Assembly (NCBI GenBank): GCA_032164245.1
Contig: JAVMKO010000215.1
Span: forward strand, 1-64,000
DNA from: Sternotherus odoratus
Lineage: Eukaryota; Chordata; Testudines; Kinosternidae
DNA: 64,000 nt
Direction: 5' to 3'
A model generated the notes under the pieces. The model saw nothing but the letters and a program-made list of their open reading frames with translations, did no database searches and was not told where the DNA came from. Below, piece by piece: positions 33,189 to 46,180 of this stretch (position 1 is its first letter; the number at the start of each line of letters is the position of its first letter). The position numbers and the translations under genes are program-made.

Positions 33189-34195
33189 GGACTCCCCCTC
33201 CCCAGGGCAATATGGGGACCCCCTTCCCCAGGGCCATATGGGCCATATAGGGACTCCCCTTCCCCAGGACAATACAGGGACCCCCTCCCCTAGGGCCATA
33301 TGGGCCATACAGGGACTCCCCCTCCCCAGGACAATACAGGGACCCCCTCCCCTAGGGCCATATGGGCCATAGAGGGACTCCCCCTCCCCAGGACAATACA
33401 AGGACCCCCTCCCCCGGGCCATATAGGGACTCCCCCTCCCCAGGACAATACAGGGACCCCCTCCCTCAGGGCTATATGGGCCATATAGGGACTCCCCCTC
33501 CCCAGGACAATACAGGGACCCCCTCCCCCAGGGCCATATTGGCCATATAGGGACTCCCCCTCCCCAGGACCATACAGGGATCCCCTCCCCCAGGACCATA
33601 TAGGGACTCCCCCTCCCCAGGAGAATACAGGGACCCCCTCCCCCAGGGCAATATAGGGACTCCCCCTCCCCAGGACAATACAGGGACCCCCTCCCCCAGG
33701 GCCATATGGGCCATATAGGGACTCCCCCTCCCCAGGACAATACAGGGATCCCCTCCCCCGGGCCATATGGGCCATATAGGGACTCCCCCTCCCCAGGACC
33801 ATACAGGGATCCCCTCCCCCAGGACCATATAGGGACTCCCCCTCCCCAGGAGAATACAGGGACCCCCTCCCCCAGGGCAATATAGGGACTCCCCCTCCCC
33901 AGGACAATACAGGGACCCCCCCCGGGCCATATGGGCCATATAGGGACTCCCCCTCACCAGGACAATACAAGGACCCCCTCCCCCAGGGCCATATGGGCCA
34001 TATGGGGACTCCCCCTCCCCAGGACAATACAGGGACCCCCTCTTCCCAGGGCCATATGGGCCATATAGGGACTCCCCCTCCCCAGGACAATACAGGGACC
34101 CCCTCCCCCAGGGCCATATGGGCCATACAGGGACTCCCCCTCCCCAGGAGAATACAGGGACCCCCTCCCCCAGGGCCATATCTGCCATATAGGGA
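33045..34195. repeat. 62-bp minisatellite, expanded array (copy B)
   Basis: About 18 units against about four in copy A; some units lack 'ccatatggg'. Confidence 0.95.
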
Positions 34196-34505
34196 CTCCA
34201 AGACCTGGGCGCACGAGGGAGCCGGCGCGGGGTGCACCGGGCCATGTTCGCCACCTCCTCGCAGGGGGCCATGTGGTGCGGCGGGGGCCAAGCTGAGCGT
34301 GGATGAGCTCAACTGGCTGCCCGGCACCAAGAAGGGCAAAGGCGGGCGGGGCGAGGGCGGGCGGCGGCGCAGCCAGGGGGGCCCGGCGGGACGGGACCCG
34401 GCGCTCACCCCGGACCAGGTGCTGGAGGTGGGTGGAGAGTTACCTGCTGGAGGCGGGGCTGCCGGCCGGGGAGCTGCAGAGCGCCCGCCCCGCCATGGGC
34501 TACAG
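34196..34505 (+). pseudogene. Unidentified first-exon-like segment, copy B
   Basis: Contains MFATSSQG, then in another frame AKLSVDELNWLPGTKKGKGG. After LTPDQVLE it has a deletion of the part coding ARRLLEQQQ; then ESYLLEAGLPAGELQ...MGYR and donor gtaggg. Frame breaks as in copy A, but longer. It lies about 1.2 kb downstream of the X-box promoter, so it may belong to the gene opposite TMEM107. Confidence 0.4.
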
Positions 34506-34531
34506 GTAGGGGGCGCCACCGGGGGGGGAAG

Positions 34532-35265
34532 TGGAGAAAAGGGGGGGGTCCTGGGAGGGGAACCCCAAAGCAGGTGCGGGGTACTGGGGGTGGGTGCCAC
34601 TGCAGGGTATAGGGGGCACCCTTCACCTGCCTCACCCCCTCCATGCCATGGGGTTCTGTGCACCCCACTTTCCCTCTCCCCCCTCCACCTGGACCCCTAT
34701 TTTGTAGGCTGTAAGGGCTGGGTATCCCCCCCATAAGCCACGACCCATGTCCCTGTTGGGGCACCCCCTGATACTGGGGGGCTCTATGCAAATGAGGTGT
34801 CCCTATACCAAGGAGCGGGGATGATTTGCATAACATGGCACTACCGGGGAAGGAGCAAAATCAGGCCCGCTCCCTCACCATGGCAACCAGATTCGTGGGG
34901 GGGCGGCGGTTAGGGGGCAGTGACCCGCACATTCACGGGGGTTACCGGTGAATCAATGAGGGGCCTCCAGCGCTTTCACTTGCATAAGCCCCAAGGGCGG
35001 GGCGAAGTCCGGGCGTTAAAGACGTCCATTTCACCTTAACTCTGCCCCCCCCCCGCCTATGCGTTTGGCTACAGCCCCCTCGTCGGCTGGGTTCGAGACT
35101 CTAGAACCCCGGCACAGACCCCTTTCTTGTGAGCTGGGGAGGAGGTTGGTCACAACAGTAGGTTGTTATCCCCTAGGCAGATCCAGACACCCCAGGGCAG
35201 GGCGGGGGCATGTGAATGTCAAGAATCTGGACAACTGGGTTCTTAGGCTTTCCTCTGGGAGCGCA
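34532..35265 (+). other. Conserved noncoding block, copy B
   Basis: Octamers 34786-34793 and 34824-34831, PSE-like element 35031-35040, hairpin 'gggttc...gaaccc' retained. Confidence 0.55.
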
Positions 35266-35269
35266 GTGG

Positions 35270-35450
35270 GGGCTGGTGGGTCAGAGCAGGGGGGGCTGGG
35301 AGCCAGGACTCCTGGGTCCTCTCCCCTCCTCTGGAAGCGGAGTGGGGCCCAGCAGTTAGAGCAGGAGGCTGTTGGGAGCCAGGACGCCTGGGTTCTCTCC
35401 CTGACTCTGGGACAGGAGTGGGGGCTGGTGGGTTAGATCAGAGGGGAATC
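35270..35450 (+). repeat. SAT75
   Basis: About two and a half units. Confidence 0.85.
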
Positions 35451-35854
35451 GGAGCCAGCTCGGGGAGGGGGTTAGTGTATCCGCCCCGGGCATGTGCCCC
35501 ATATCGGGGGGGGCACCTCTTCCCCCTCCCTCGCCCAGCCCTGCCCCCAGCCATCGCAATTTGCACGGGGCGACTCCCTCGCACGTCGGCGCGTGCAGCC
35601 AGCGTGGGAGCATGTGCGAGATTCCCACCAAGCTCACTCCCGACTCGCAGCCCCTGCCCTGCCCCCGCCACACCTGGGCCAGTGCCCCTCACTCCTGACT
35701 TGCAGCCCCACACTGTCTCTGGGGAGCAGGGGGGCACAGAGATGTAGCTGGGCTGCATCCAGTGGAAGTGGGGGGCGCTGGGGGTCATGCTACCTTCCCC
35801 CCACAACAGGCCAGCCAACAGGATCCCGCCCGTACACGCAGCGCCAGCGCTCCC

Positions 35855-36245
35855 AGAGACCCTACAATAACAAACCTCCGCACACCATCCCAGTGCCCAC
35901 AGAGACCCTACAATAACAAACCTCTGCACACCACCCCAGTGCCCACAGAGACCCTACAATACCAAACCTCTGCACACCATCCCAGTGTCCACAGAGACCC
36001 TACAATAAGAAACCTCCGCACACCATCCCAGTGCCCACAGAGACCCTACAATAACAAACCTCCACACACCATCCCAGTGCCCACAGAGACCCTACAATAA
36101 CAAACCTCCGCACACCACCCCAGTGCCCACAGAGCCCCTACAATAACAAACCTCCGCACACCATCCCAGTGCCCACAGAGACCCTACAATAACAAACCTC
36201 CGCACGCCATCCCAGTGTCCACAGAGACCCTACAATAACACACCC
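35855..36245 (-). repeat. 46-bp minisatellite B, inverse array
   Basis: Eight to nine units of 'ccctacaataacaaacctcc'; inverse of 22.9-23.2 kb. Confidence 0.9.
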
Positions 36246-36269
36246 ACCCACACCCAGCCCCAGTGCCCC

Positions 36270-36585
36270 CCAGGGGGCTGCAAAACCCAACTCTTCTTTA
36301 TTTAAATAACCAACACCCAACTGGGGGGGGGTAGCGGTGCTGCTCATGCAGGGCCCCCGCCTGGCACAGCCTGTCTTTCTGCATCCACGCCAGCGGCTCC
36401 ATCACGTGACCGGAGACAGCCTGGCGCAGCCTCCCCCCAGTGGGGGGGTGTTTCTATTTTTGTACATTAAGAGGAGTTGGGTTTTGCAGCAGCCCCAGCA
36501 GATGCCCCGGCTGATGACACCAAAGGGAGGGGGGTGGTTAGTTATTTTCTAAAGTCAAAAGCGTTGGGTTTGCAGCACCCACCGG
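36270..36585. repeat. Three short dispersed elements
   Basis: Minus copy near 36.27-36.32 and plus copies near 36.44-36.50 and 36.54-36.585, sharing 'agttgggttttgcagca'. Confidence 0.6.
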
Positions 36586-36614
36586 GGGACGCCGGCTTGC
36601 CACGTGTCATGCGA

Positions 36615-36731
36615 AGGGCGACCAGATGTCCCAGTTTTATAAGGACAGTCCCAATTTGGGGGTCTTTTTTATATAGGGTCCTATTACCCCCCAGCCCTGT
36701 CCCGATTTTTCACTTGCTGTCTGGTCACCCT
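36615..36731 (+). mobile_element. 117-bp MITE
   Basis: Ends 'agggcgaccagatgtccc' and 'ctgtctggtcaccct' are inverted repeats. Cleanest copy in the window. Confidence 0.75.
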
Positions 36732-36959
36732 AGTTGTGCGAAAGACCGAGGAGCGCTCTCACTGGGATTGTACCAATTTTGCTCCATCCGTCATCTCTTT
36801 TCCAGGCCAAACAACCTCCCCCGCCCCCCATCCTTTTACCCGGCTCGTCTCCCTGGTGTGGTGGGACTGACCCAGCGACACGGCTGTTGTGTTCTTCATG
36901 TCTCCGGTGGTTTATGTGATGCCGCAACTGTGCCTCTAATGTCATTCACCTCTATTGCA

Positions 36960-37560
36960 CGTGACAGAGGGTGACTGTAACATGGTCGCCCACGACGGCA
37001 GGGGGGTAGATTGTGACTGTAATGTGATAACGTTTACACTGGGATAGACTGTGACTGTAACGTTATTGCAACAGGATAGGTTGTGACTGAAACCTTACAG
37101 TGTTTTCTCCGCACTACCGCAAGCAGGTGGATTATGACTGTAACATTACAATGCTGTCCCCAACTCCACCCCGTTATTGCAAGGGTTGTGAGTGTGACAT
37201 TATGTTGTCTGCTGCTGTTGCAAAGGAATAGATTGTGACTTTCACTTTGTCCCCCACCGCCATCCCCTCTCCCCTGCTACTGTAAGGGAACCGATTGTGA
37301 TAGTAAGTGTTGTCCTCCGCTATTACAAGGGAATAAATAGTGACTGTAACGTTAAAACGTTGTCCCCCGCTATTGCAAAGGAATAGATTGCGACTGTAAT
37401 GTTACAACTTTGCCCCCTCCCCACTACCGGTATTACAAGGGACTAGATTGGGGCTGTAACTTTGTTTTCACTCTCCCTGCTAATAATAGAAGGGAATCGA
37501 TTAGGACTGCAATGTTACTTTACCCCCCATTGATTGTGAGTGTCGTGATATAACGCTGCT
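36960..37560. repeat. Degenerate ~60-bp repeat
   Basis: About nine units built on 'gattgtgactgtaacgtta' and 'ttgcaagggaatag'. Confidence 0.75.
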
Positions 37561-38144
37561 CCCTCATGTTACAACCACATCACAGGCCGTATAAAAACTC
37601 CCTAGTCTTTAACAGCCCAACTAATCACCACCCCCCAACAGGCGCTCGGTGGACCCCAGAGTCTCCCCATCACCGATACCCACCCGCGAGACTCAGAAAA
37701 GACCGAGCCGCGGGGTTGCGGTCCGCGGAGACTGTAATCGCGTCTCATGCGCGCTCCGATCATGAACCGCCACCCACCCCCCCCAGTGGGGGGAGAGATA
37801 AACACCTACCTCCCTGACAAAACCGACTGTAGCGCGCCGCCGGGACCCACCGCCGGCCACACCTGCCTTGCTCAGGGCGAACGCCGCACGCCCAGCCCCG
37901 GGGAGACCCCTTCCCCCGCTGCCGGCCCTGCTCCCACCCCCTCGCACCCCGGGGCTTCGGTCGGAGCCCGGGTGGCAAACGTCTGCTCCTGACCGCCCCC
38001 GCTCTCTTTCCTCCCACAATCCCCCGCGGCGCATATTTGCATATGTCACGCACGCCAGTTGCGACCGTAACCCTCAGAAAAGAGGGGCATGCGGCTTTTT
38101 GTAACGAGGAGTCAGGGCTGTGACTAACAACAAAGACAGGCAAC
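37561..38144. other. No supported gene
   Basis: GC-rich toward 38.0 kb; short ORFs only. Confidence 0.4.
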
Positions 38145-38279
<135 letters not shown>

Positions 38280-38399
38280 AACGTTGGTCCTTCTGCTTTG
38301 CAGCCCCCCCACAACCTTCCATGCCTCCCCCAACAGCCCCCCCTTCCCCCCCTGCTGGCCCCTCCCGCCCAAACAGCCCCCTCCTCCTCCTTCCCCCCC

Positions 38400-38993
38400 C
38401 CCCCGCCGCCCGGTCTCAAACCCCGCCCCCCGCCCCGCGCAGGGACCCCGGGGGTCTGGTCCCCTCCCCCCTCCAGGGCCGGGCGGGGGGTTGTTGGTCT
38501 CCCGTGGGGGCAGCAGCTCCGACCCCCCCCGCGGGCGGGGCCCCCCCGGGAGCAGATCCCGGCGCTGCGAGATGCCGGGTCCCCGGACACTGGGGCGGAG
38601 TCACCGCCCCGCCCCCAGCCCCGCCCCCCGGGCTCGCGCCGCTACCTGGAGGCGGCAGCTCTGCAGCGAGGGGGGGGGCGGGCGCGGGGGGGTCATGAAG
38701 GTCTCCCCGGCACAGACCCTCCTGCCCCCCCGCCCCCCCCCCAGCGCCAGGGAGCAGCAGCGAGGAAGCCCGGCTCCTCCTCCCCCTGCCAAACGTCACT
38801 TCCGGTCCCGGGAGAGTCAGGGACTACATCTCCCAGCCTGCACCGGGGGCGCTTCCGCCTTCTCCAGCCCAGCGCGGGAGCGTTCCAGTAGGTGTCACTG
38901 CGCATGCTCCAGTAGCACGCGGCCAATCTAATGGTTCAGGTGCTGCTTCCTCGAGCCCTGGTGTGGAGGGGGGAGAACAAAGCCCAGAGGCGG
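38400..38993 (+). promoter_or_regulatory. KZNF-type promoter P3 and noncoding exon 1
   Basis: CpG island with 'acgtcacttccgg', a ZNF143/THAP11-type 'actacatctcccagcctgc' (38823-38841) and 'actgcgcatgc'. A probable noncoding first exon ends at 38993 (cgg|gtgagt). The next exons downstream carry the KRAB frame. Confidence 0.7.
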
Positions 38994-39634
38994 GTGAGTG
39001 AGAGACCCGGGGGGGGGGGGGCGGGAAAGTGACTCTCGGCCCCGCGAACCGGGGAGAAGCCTCGGAGCTGCCCCAGCCCCAGTGGATCCGGCCCCGCGGG
39101 GATGGGGGGGCAGAGACTGGGGGGGGGTCCCCTGTGGGGCGGGGGGAGAAGCCGGAGTTGCGGGGGGGGAAGGTCAGTGGGACGCGGGGGGTTGAACGGT
39201 CTCTGCGCAGCCAGGAAATCCCCGGGGGGGGGGGAAGGGAAGTGACCTTAATTAAACCTTCTTCTCTGCCTGGCCCATGAGAACAAGAAAAGGAACAAAC
39301 AGAGGAAAATCCAGTTTCTGACTCCAAATCCCTCCTGCTGGGGTGTGGCTGCCCTGGGGTCAGTGTCTGAGGGAATCACCTAAAAGGACTCCTTTGGTTT
39401 GTCACATGAGGAGGGGATGGAGAAGGAGAAGGGAGGTTAAAAATGTGTCTGTGGGCTTAGCCTGGCAGAAGGGGCCAGGTCTACACTGTAATAAAGACAT
39501 TGAGCATCTTTCCAACATGGCAGAATCTGATGTCTGTCTGCAGAGAAAGACAATTCCCCCAGGCTCACGTGAAATTAACTAAACTCTGTTTTGAAACCTG
39601 CACAATTACCTTTCTCCCCCTCCCAGGCTGCAGA

Positions 39635-39739
39635 ATGGCGTCCATGTTTCCCTCCAGTTCATCCAGTCCTCCCATGGGAGAGGGGAGAGAAATGACTGCA
39701 GAGGAGCTAGTTCAGATAGGGATTATCAGAGGGTTGCTG
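39635..39739 (+). CDS. KRAB gene leader exon
   Basis: Acceptor cccctcccag at 39626, ATG at 39635, 35 codons (MASMFPSSSSSPPMGEG...ELVQIGIIRGLL), donor gtgagt. The short N-terminal exon before KRAB-A and its phase-0 end are usual for KRAB proteins. Confidence 0.75.
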
Positions 39740-40380
39740 GTGAGTTCTTGCAGGAGGGAAAGGGACAGAAAATACACCGGGGATGGGAAGGTTTTGCACA
39801 GTCTGGTTTGTAGGTAGGAGTGGGGCAGGAAATGCAGAGGGTTGAGAAAGGGAAGAGGACAGGGTGTGGCAAACCTGCTGGGAGTTGTTTAATAAGTGGC
39901 CTGGATTCTAGGAACAGACCTACCAGTGTCAGGGATGGAAATACCCTAATTTCTGAAACACAAAAGAATCCACCTACATGGGGCTAGGAAAACTGACCAG
40001 ACTCCCAGTGCTGGAACCTGATCTGACTAATCAGTGCTGCTGAGAGATCTGAAGGGGGCACCCACCAGTGAGGTTTAGGGGACATTCCCCTCCCTTCATA
40101 TGCAGCTCCTCTGAATGAGGAGGTTGTTGGGCTTCCTACCAGGGACTTTTCCCTTGATCCTGCTGTGGGCTCCATCTCCTATATCAGTCTGTGGCTAGTA
40201 GGCATGTGATGGATCTTCTGGCAGAGAGGAGGGGGCTCTCTCTTTGTCCCCTCACACTGGTATTTCCTGGATGCTCTGAGGGGGTTGGGGGTGGGACTCT
40301 TTTGACTGCGATCCACCTACAGCTTCCATTTGATTGACTCCTCTCCCCCCAAAATAGAGGGGCTGTGAGTGGGGCAGTAG

Positions 40381-41311
<931 letters not shown>

Positions 41312-42390
41312 ATATAAGAATGTCTATACTTGGTCAGACAAAGGTCCATCTAGTCCAGTATCCTTCCTTCTGACACTGGCCAATACGGGAATGAATACAA
41401 CAGGTAATCAAGAAGTGATTCATCTCCTGTCACCAATCTTATGGCAAAGGGAGGTTAGAGACACCATTCCTGCCCAACGTGGATAATAGCCATTGATGGA
41501 CCTATCCTCCTTGAGTGAATCATGGGGTGGTGGGATAGCTCAGTGGTTTGAGCATTGGCCTGCTAAACCCAGGGTTGTGAGTTCAATCCTTGAGGGGGCC
41601 ATTTAGGGATCTGGGGCAAAAAAAAATCTGTCAGGGGACAGTACTCAATCCTGCTAGTGTAGGCAGGGGACTGGACTCAATGACCTTCAAGGTCTTTCCA
41701 GTTCTAGGAGATTGGTATATCTCCATTTATTATTTATAATTATTATTTTTAAAAAAATTATAGTCTTGGCCTTCACAACATGCTCTGGCAAAGAGTTCCA
41801 CAGGTTGATGGTGTGTTGTGTGAAGAAATACTTCCTTTTGTTTGTTTTAAACCTGCTACCTATTAATTTCATTGAGTGATTTTTAGTCCTTGTGTTATGA
41901 GAGAGAGTAAATCACATTCCCTTATTTACTTTCTCCACTCTTCTCATGATTTTAGAAACCTCTCTCATATCTCCCCTTCATCTCTTTTCCAAGATGAAAA
42001 GTCCCAGTCTTTTTAATCTCTCATACAGAAGCTGTTAAATACACCTAACAACATTTTTTGGCCTCTTTCTAGACCATTTCCAATTCCAATATATCTTTTT
42101 TTCTGGTGGGGTGACCACATCTGCAGGCAGTATTCAAGACGTGGGTGTATAATGGATTTATATAGCGGCAATATGATATTTTCTGTCTTATCTATCTCTT
42201 TCTTCATGATTCCCAACAATCTGTTCACTTTTTGACTGCCTCTGCAGCTTGATTGACTATTTTCAGCGAACTATCCACAGTGACTTCAAAATCCCTCTCT
42301 TGAGTGTTAACAGCTAATTTAGACCCCATCATTTTATATGTGTAGTTGGGATTATGTTTTCCAATGGGCTGCAATATGTGGTATCCTGAC
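41312..42390 (-). mobile_element. CR1 LINE, 3' fragment
   Basis: Minus-strand relics of the CR1 reverse transcriptase C-terminus: NRLLGIMKKEIDKTENIILP, HPRLEYCLQMWSPH and [19 protein letters not shown], with stops and frameshifts. 3' end near 41.31 kb. Interrupted by a SINE. Confidence 0.85.
41525..41712 (+). mobile_element. Turtle tRNA-derived SINE
   Basis: Box A 'gatagctcagtgg' and box B 'gttgtgagttcaatcc' at tRNA spacing, then 'gggccatttagggatctgg' and a 'ccagttctaggag' tail. This is the cryptodiran tRNA-SINE type. It sits inside the CR1, whose sequence resumes at 'tatagtcttggcc'. Confidence 0.85.
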
Positions 42391-43008
42391 ATCTAGTACT
42401 GCTGGGATCCTGCATTCCAAAATATCCCTGCCCTTCCTGTTCCCTTTCTCCACTGAACTCCACCAGCCCATGGTTACTAATCACAGCTTCCCCAGGACTC
42501 TCTCATTGTCTCTGGACCGCTCTGTTAGCAAGAAGCAGTGCCTGGGAATCTTGTCCTCTGTCTCTGATTTCTGGGACATGGATTTACTTTCTCAGTGTTT
42601 CAGGAGACTCTTTGAAATTGAATGTGTGGGGCATTAACCACAGTGCAATCTGGACTGTTGAAGATCCGTGTCCCCTCAGTTCCCCAGGCTGGTGTTTCCT
42701 TGACTTTGATTTACTGTGAGAACAGCCACTCCTGGGCAGTTAACACACAGTCTCCAGCCTGTAACTCGCTCCCAGAAACACAGGATTGAGTGCTGCTAGT
42801 CAGCCACTCATGAATTACAGTGCACCACAGGAGAACCCCAGAAAATTCTCTGATCTCAGACTTCCCCTAGGAATGTGCATCTTGCCCTTTACACAACACT
42901 GCTGAACAACACAAGCTCATATGACGTCTGTCGTTTCCTCAGTGGAAAATGACATGCACCAGCCTTGTTATCCCAAATGGGGCTTCCAACACACTTTCAT
43001 CCAAACAC
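42391..43008. other. No feature
   Basis: Unique-looking intergenic DNA. Confidence 0.4.
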
Positions 43009-43960
43009 ACTGTGAAGGGTTGAGATCACAGAAACCCCCTTAGGAGCTGGCACCCAATATGCCAAGGCTACTCCTGCCTCAGTTTTCCTGTTCCAACAGC
43101 TTAGGACCTCAGTACCCTGCCAGGTCTGAGCCACGTCCCCTAACAGCTGTGGGCTTTCCTGGAAACAGGCAGGAGGTATTCTTACCTCTGGCACTCAGAT
43201 GCTCAACTCCCAATGGGGTCAAACCCTGAATAAAATTTGTTTTGCCCTGTATAAAGCTTATACAGGGAAAACTCATAGATTATCATTGTTCTGGAAGGTG
43301 AACAGAGAGAGATGCACAGCTGTTTGCCCCCCCCCCCTCAGGTACTAACATGTACTTCAGGTTAATTAATAAGTAAAAAGTGATTTTAATAAAGACAGGA
43401 AATAGGATTGAAGTGGTTCCAAGTAGTAACAGACAGAGTACAGTGAATTACCAAACAAAATAAACAGAACACGCAAATCGAACACTGTTACAGTAAAAAA
43501 CCTCACCCTCTGTGAATTCCTTCTTTCGGGCTAAACTCCCTATTGGCCTGGGTCCAACAATCACTCACACCCCCGCCCTTTTGCGGTTTCTTCCAGGTAT
43601 CGTTGGGGGTGGAGGGCTGTTCTTTTAGCCAGCTGAGAACAAAATGGAGAGGTCTCGCCCAGGTTTATATAGGCTTCCTCCTCTGGGCGGAGAGCCCCTC
43701 CTCCTTCCTGTGCAGAGTCCACATGGCCTCTCAGAGCACATGGCTCAGTTGCAGGCCCGAACCAGTCTCCCCTCACCACCAGCCAGGCTGCATTCCTCAG
43801 GAAGCTCGGGTGTCAACGGGCGTCTACAGAGTTCATTGTTTGCTTGATTGGTTCTCAATTGAGCTTAACTGAGAATAGTTTTTCTCAGAGAGCTGTTCAG
43901 CTGCTTTCCAAAGTCCACAACCAACCAAGCACATAGTCAATATTCATAACTCTGAATACA
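43009..43960. mobile_element. LTR-like interspersed repeat
   Basis: Starts 'tgtgaagggttgagatcac', includes 'ggttaattaataagtaaaaa' and 'agtggttccaagtagtaaca', which I associate with an abundant turtle LTR-type repeat. No coding region. Class assignment is from memory. Confidence 0.45.
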
Positions 43961-43967
43961 ACAACAT

Positions 43968-44069
43968 TTTATAGGAAAATTCCTGATTTTGGGTCTTTTT
44001 CTTATGCAAGCTCCTATTACCCCCCACCTTCTGTCCCGATTTTTCATACTTGCTGTCTGGTCAGCTTTA
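43968..44069 (+). mobile_element. MITE fragment, same family as 36615
   Basis: 'ttttgggtctttttcttatg' and 'tgctgtctggtcag'; left end degraded. Confidence 0.6.
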
Positions 44070-44279
44070 CCACATCCTTCTCCCCACCTCTACACTGAGT
44101 GCCATCCCTTCCCCCACCTCCACATGGCAATACCTGAGAAAGTCTCATGTTCTCAGATAATTAGACAGGAAAATCTCCAGAAATAAAAGATCAGTCAGAT
44201 ACCTGGAAAGAAAAGTGGGAAGAGTTTTCAAGAATTTGACATCAGTAATTCATAAATGAGGAGAAAATGGTCAAAGAAT

Positions 44280-45547
44280 GATTTGCATATATAGGGGAGA
44301 AGGACCAATGTGTGGGGAGATTTCATGTCACCATTCAACAGTTCTAAAGGAAAGGGGGGAAATTGAAGGGGATTATACAGCGCTAGTAAAACAACAACAG
44401 AATGGGATGGATTCTTCTCGCCTCACATTCACATGGCTGGCAGGGAACCCTGGGTGCTGTGGCTCTCACAGGGGACAGGAGTGGGGCTGGAGTGAGAATA
44501 TCACTGCCTGTGGGTCAGGGAATGTGATTAGCAGGCGGGGGGGGGTGCTGCGTTGGGCAGGGTGGGGGAGGGGAAGTAGCTGGGACTGGGAAACTTGGGG
44601 CTGGGCCATCTCTCAAAGGGGGGCACTTCTCCTCCCTCCCCTTTTTGAGACACCCCAGGTCCTGTTGCCAGCAGAGAGCACCCCCCCCCCCAGGCCAGAG
44701 GTATCCGCATCTCAGGCTCCCCCAGCCTCTGCCCATTGACCCTCCTCCCAGTTCAGAAATCAATACGGGGAACGATTCCCACCTGAACAAGGACAAATCC
44801 CTGCAGGGAACAATGGGGGGGACCCCAGACCTGAGATGTGAACTGGCCACTGGCGAAGTGGGGAGAAAATGGGGGGAGGGGACCAGAGACCTCGGGGGAG
44901 GGAGTAAAGGGGGGGCCACCCTGGATGTTGCTCGTGGCTCTCTAGGGAGAAAGGGGACAGGATGGGGGGGTCCCCAGGACAGGGGGGGCAGCGGTAAATC
45001 CGAGGGGATCTGAGCCCCCCCCTTCCTCCCCCCACCCCTCGGGGGTCACCTGCTCTTCTCCCCCCCATGTCCGGGCTGATCAGACATTTTCCACCTGCCC
45101 CTTTCCCCGGGTCCCCCCCACCCGGTCTCACTTCTCCCCCCCCCAGGGCAGGGCCGGGTGGGGGGGGGGTCGTTGGTCTCCCACGGGGACAGCAGCTCCG
45201 ACCCCCCCACGGGCGGGGCCTCCCGGGAGCAGATCCTGGCGCTGCGAGATGCCGGGTCCCCCAGCCCCGCCCCCCGGGCTCGCGCCGCTACCTGGAGGTG
45301 GCAGCTCCGCAGTGGGGGGGGCTGGGCGCGGGGGGGTCATGAAGGTCTCCCCGGCACAGACCCCCCCGGCCAGGGAGCAGCAGCGGGGAGAGCGCGGCTC
45401 CTCCTCCCGCTTTCAACGTCACGTCCGGTCCCGGGAGAGTCAGACTACATCTCCCAGCCTGCACCGGGGGCGCTTCCGCCTTCCCCAGCCCGGGGGAGTT
45501 TGCGCGGGAGAAGTTGCACGTGCTCAGTGCGATCCCCGGTGTGGCGG
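44280..45547 (+). promoter_or_regulatory. KZNF-type promoter P4 and noncoding exon
   Basis: Homologous to 9.03-9.8 kb and 38.4-39.0 kb, including 'gggattatacagcgctag', 'acgtcacgtccgg' and 'actacatctcccagcctgc' (45444-45462). A noncoding exon would end at 45547 (gcgg|gtgagtgag), as in P3. Confidence 0.65.
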
Positions 45548-45871
45548 GTGAGTGAGACACCCGCGAGGGGCCGACTGGGCGGGAAACTGACTCTTGGCCC
45601 GGGAAGCGGGGAGAAGCCGCGGAGCTGCCTCAGCCGCCGTGGATCCGGCCCCAGCCCCGTGGGATTGGGGGGCGCAGAGACTGGGGCCGGCGGTGGGTCC
45701 CCGCCCCCCCGTAGAGCGCGCGGCCGGGCCCCGCCCCCATTCGCAGCCCCGCGTCACCCCCCTCGGCCGTTACTGTCCCGCGCGCTGAGTCCCTCCCCCC
45801 CCGCTCCCATCTCTCTCCAGCCCCTTCGCCTCCGCTCTCCCCTCAGCTCCAGACCTCACCGGGCACAGACG

Positions 45872-45916
45872 ATGGGGGACGAACAGCGGGGGACGCAGAG
45901 CCGGGAAGACGTCGAG
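45872..45916 (+). CDS. First coding exon of candidate chimeric gene
   Basis: ATG with 15 codons (MGDEQRGTQSREDVE) and consensus donor gtgagt, about 325 nt after the P4 exon. Phase 0. Not similar to the human centrobin N-terminus as I recall it. Confidence 0.5.
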
Positions 45917-46159
45917 GTGAGTCGACCTGAATACGGAGCATTTTAACCCCTTTCCTGTTCGACGGTCCTGAGGGCAAGGGGATCTCTGGAGGGGGGAGTC
46001 AGGGGATGGGGGGTTGGGTAGGGGAGGGGGTCGTGGGGTGGGGAGGTCTCTGGAGGGGGTAGTCAGGGGACGGGGGGGTTGGGTAAGGAGGGGGTCCTGG
46101 GGGCGGAGATTTATAGAATCTCTTATCTAAAGACTGATAAATGTGTTTTATTTTTTCAG

Positions 46160-46180
46160 GAGACTCTGCCAGCGATGCAG
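46160..46180 (+). CDS. 21-nt candidate micro-exon
   Basis: Acceptor ttttttcag, codons ETLPAMQ, weak donor gtatag. It joins in phase to the exons on both sides, but skipping it also keeps the frame. Confidence 0.3.

Noticed and set aside
33290..34663. 457-residue minus ORF with SWGGGVPIWPIWPWG repeats
   Set aside because: Encoded by the 62-bp minisatellite; both strands and several frames are open.
41525..41600. tRNA gene (box A and box B present)
   Set aside because: No acceptor stem; the sequence continues as a SINE body inside a CR1.
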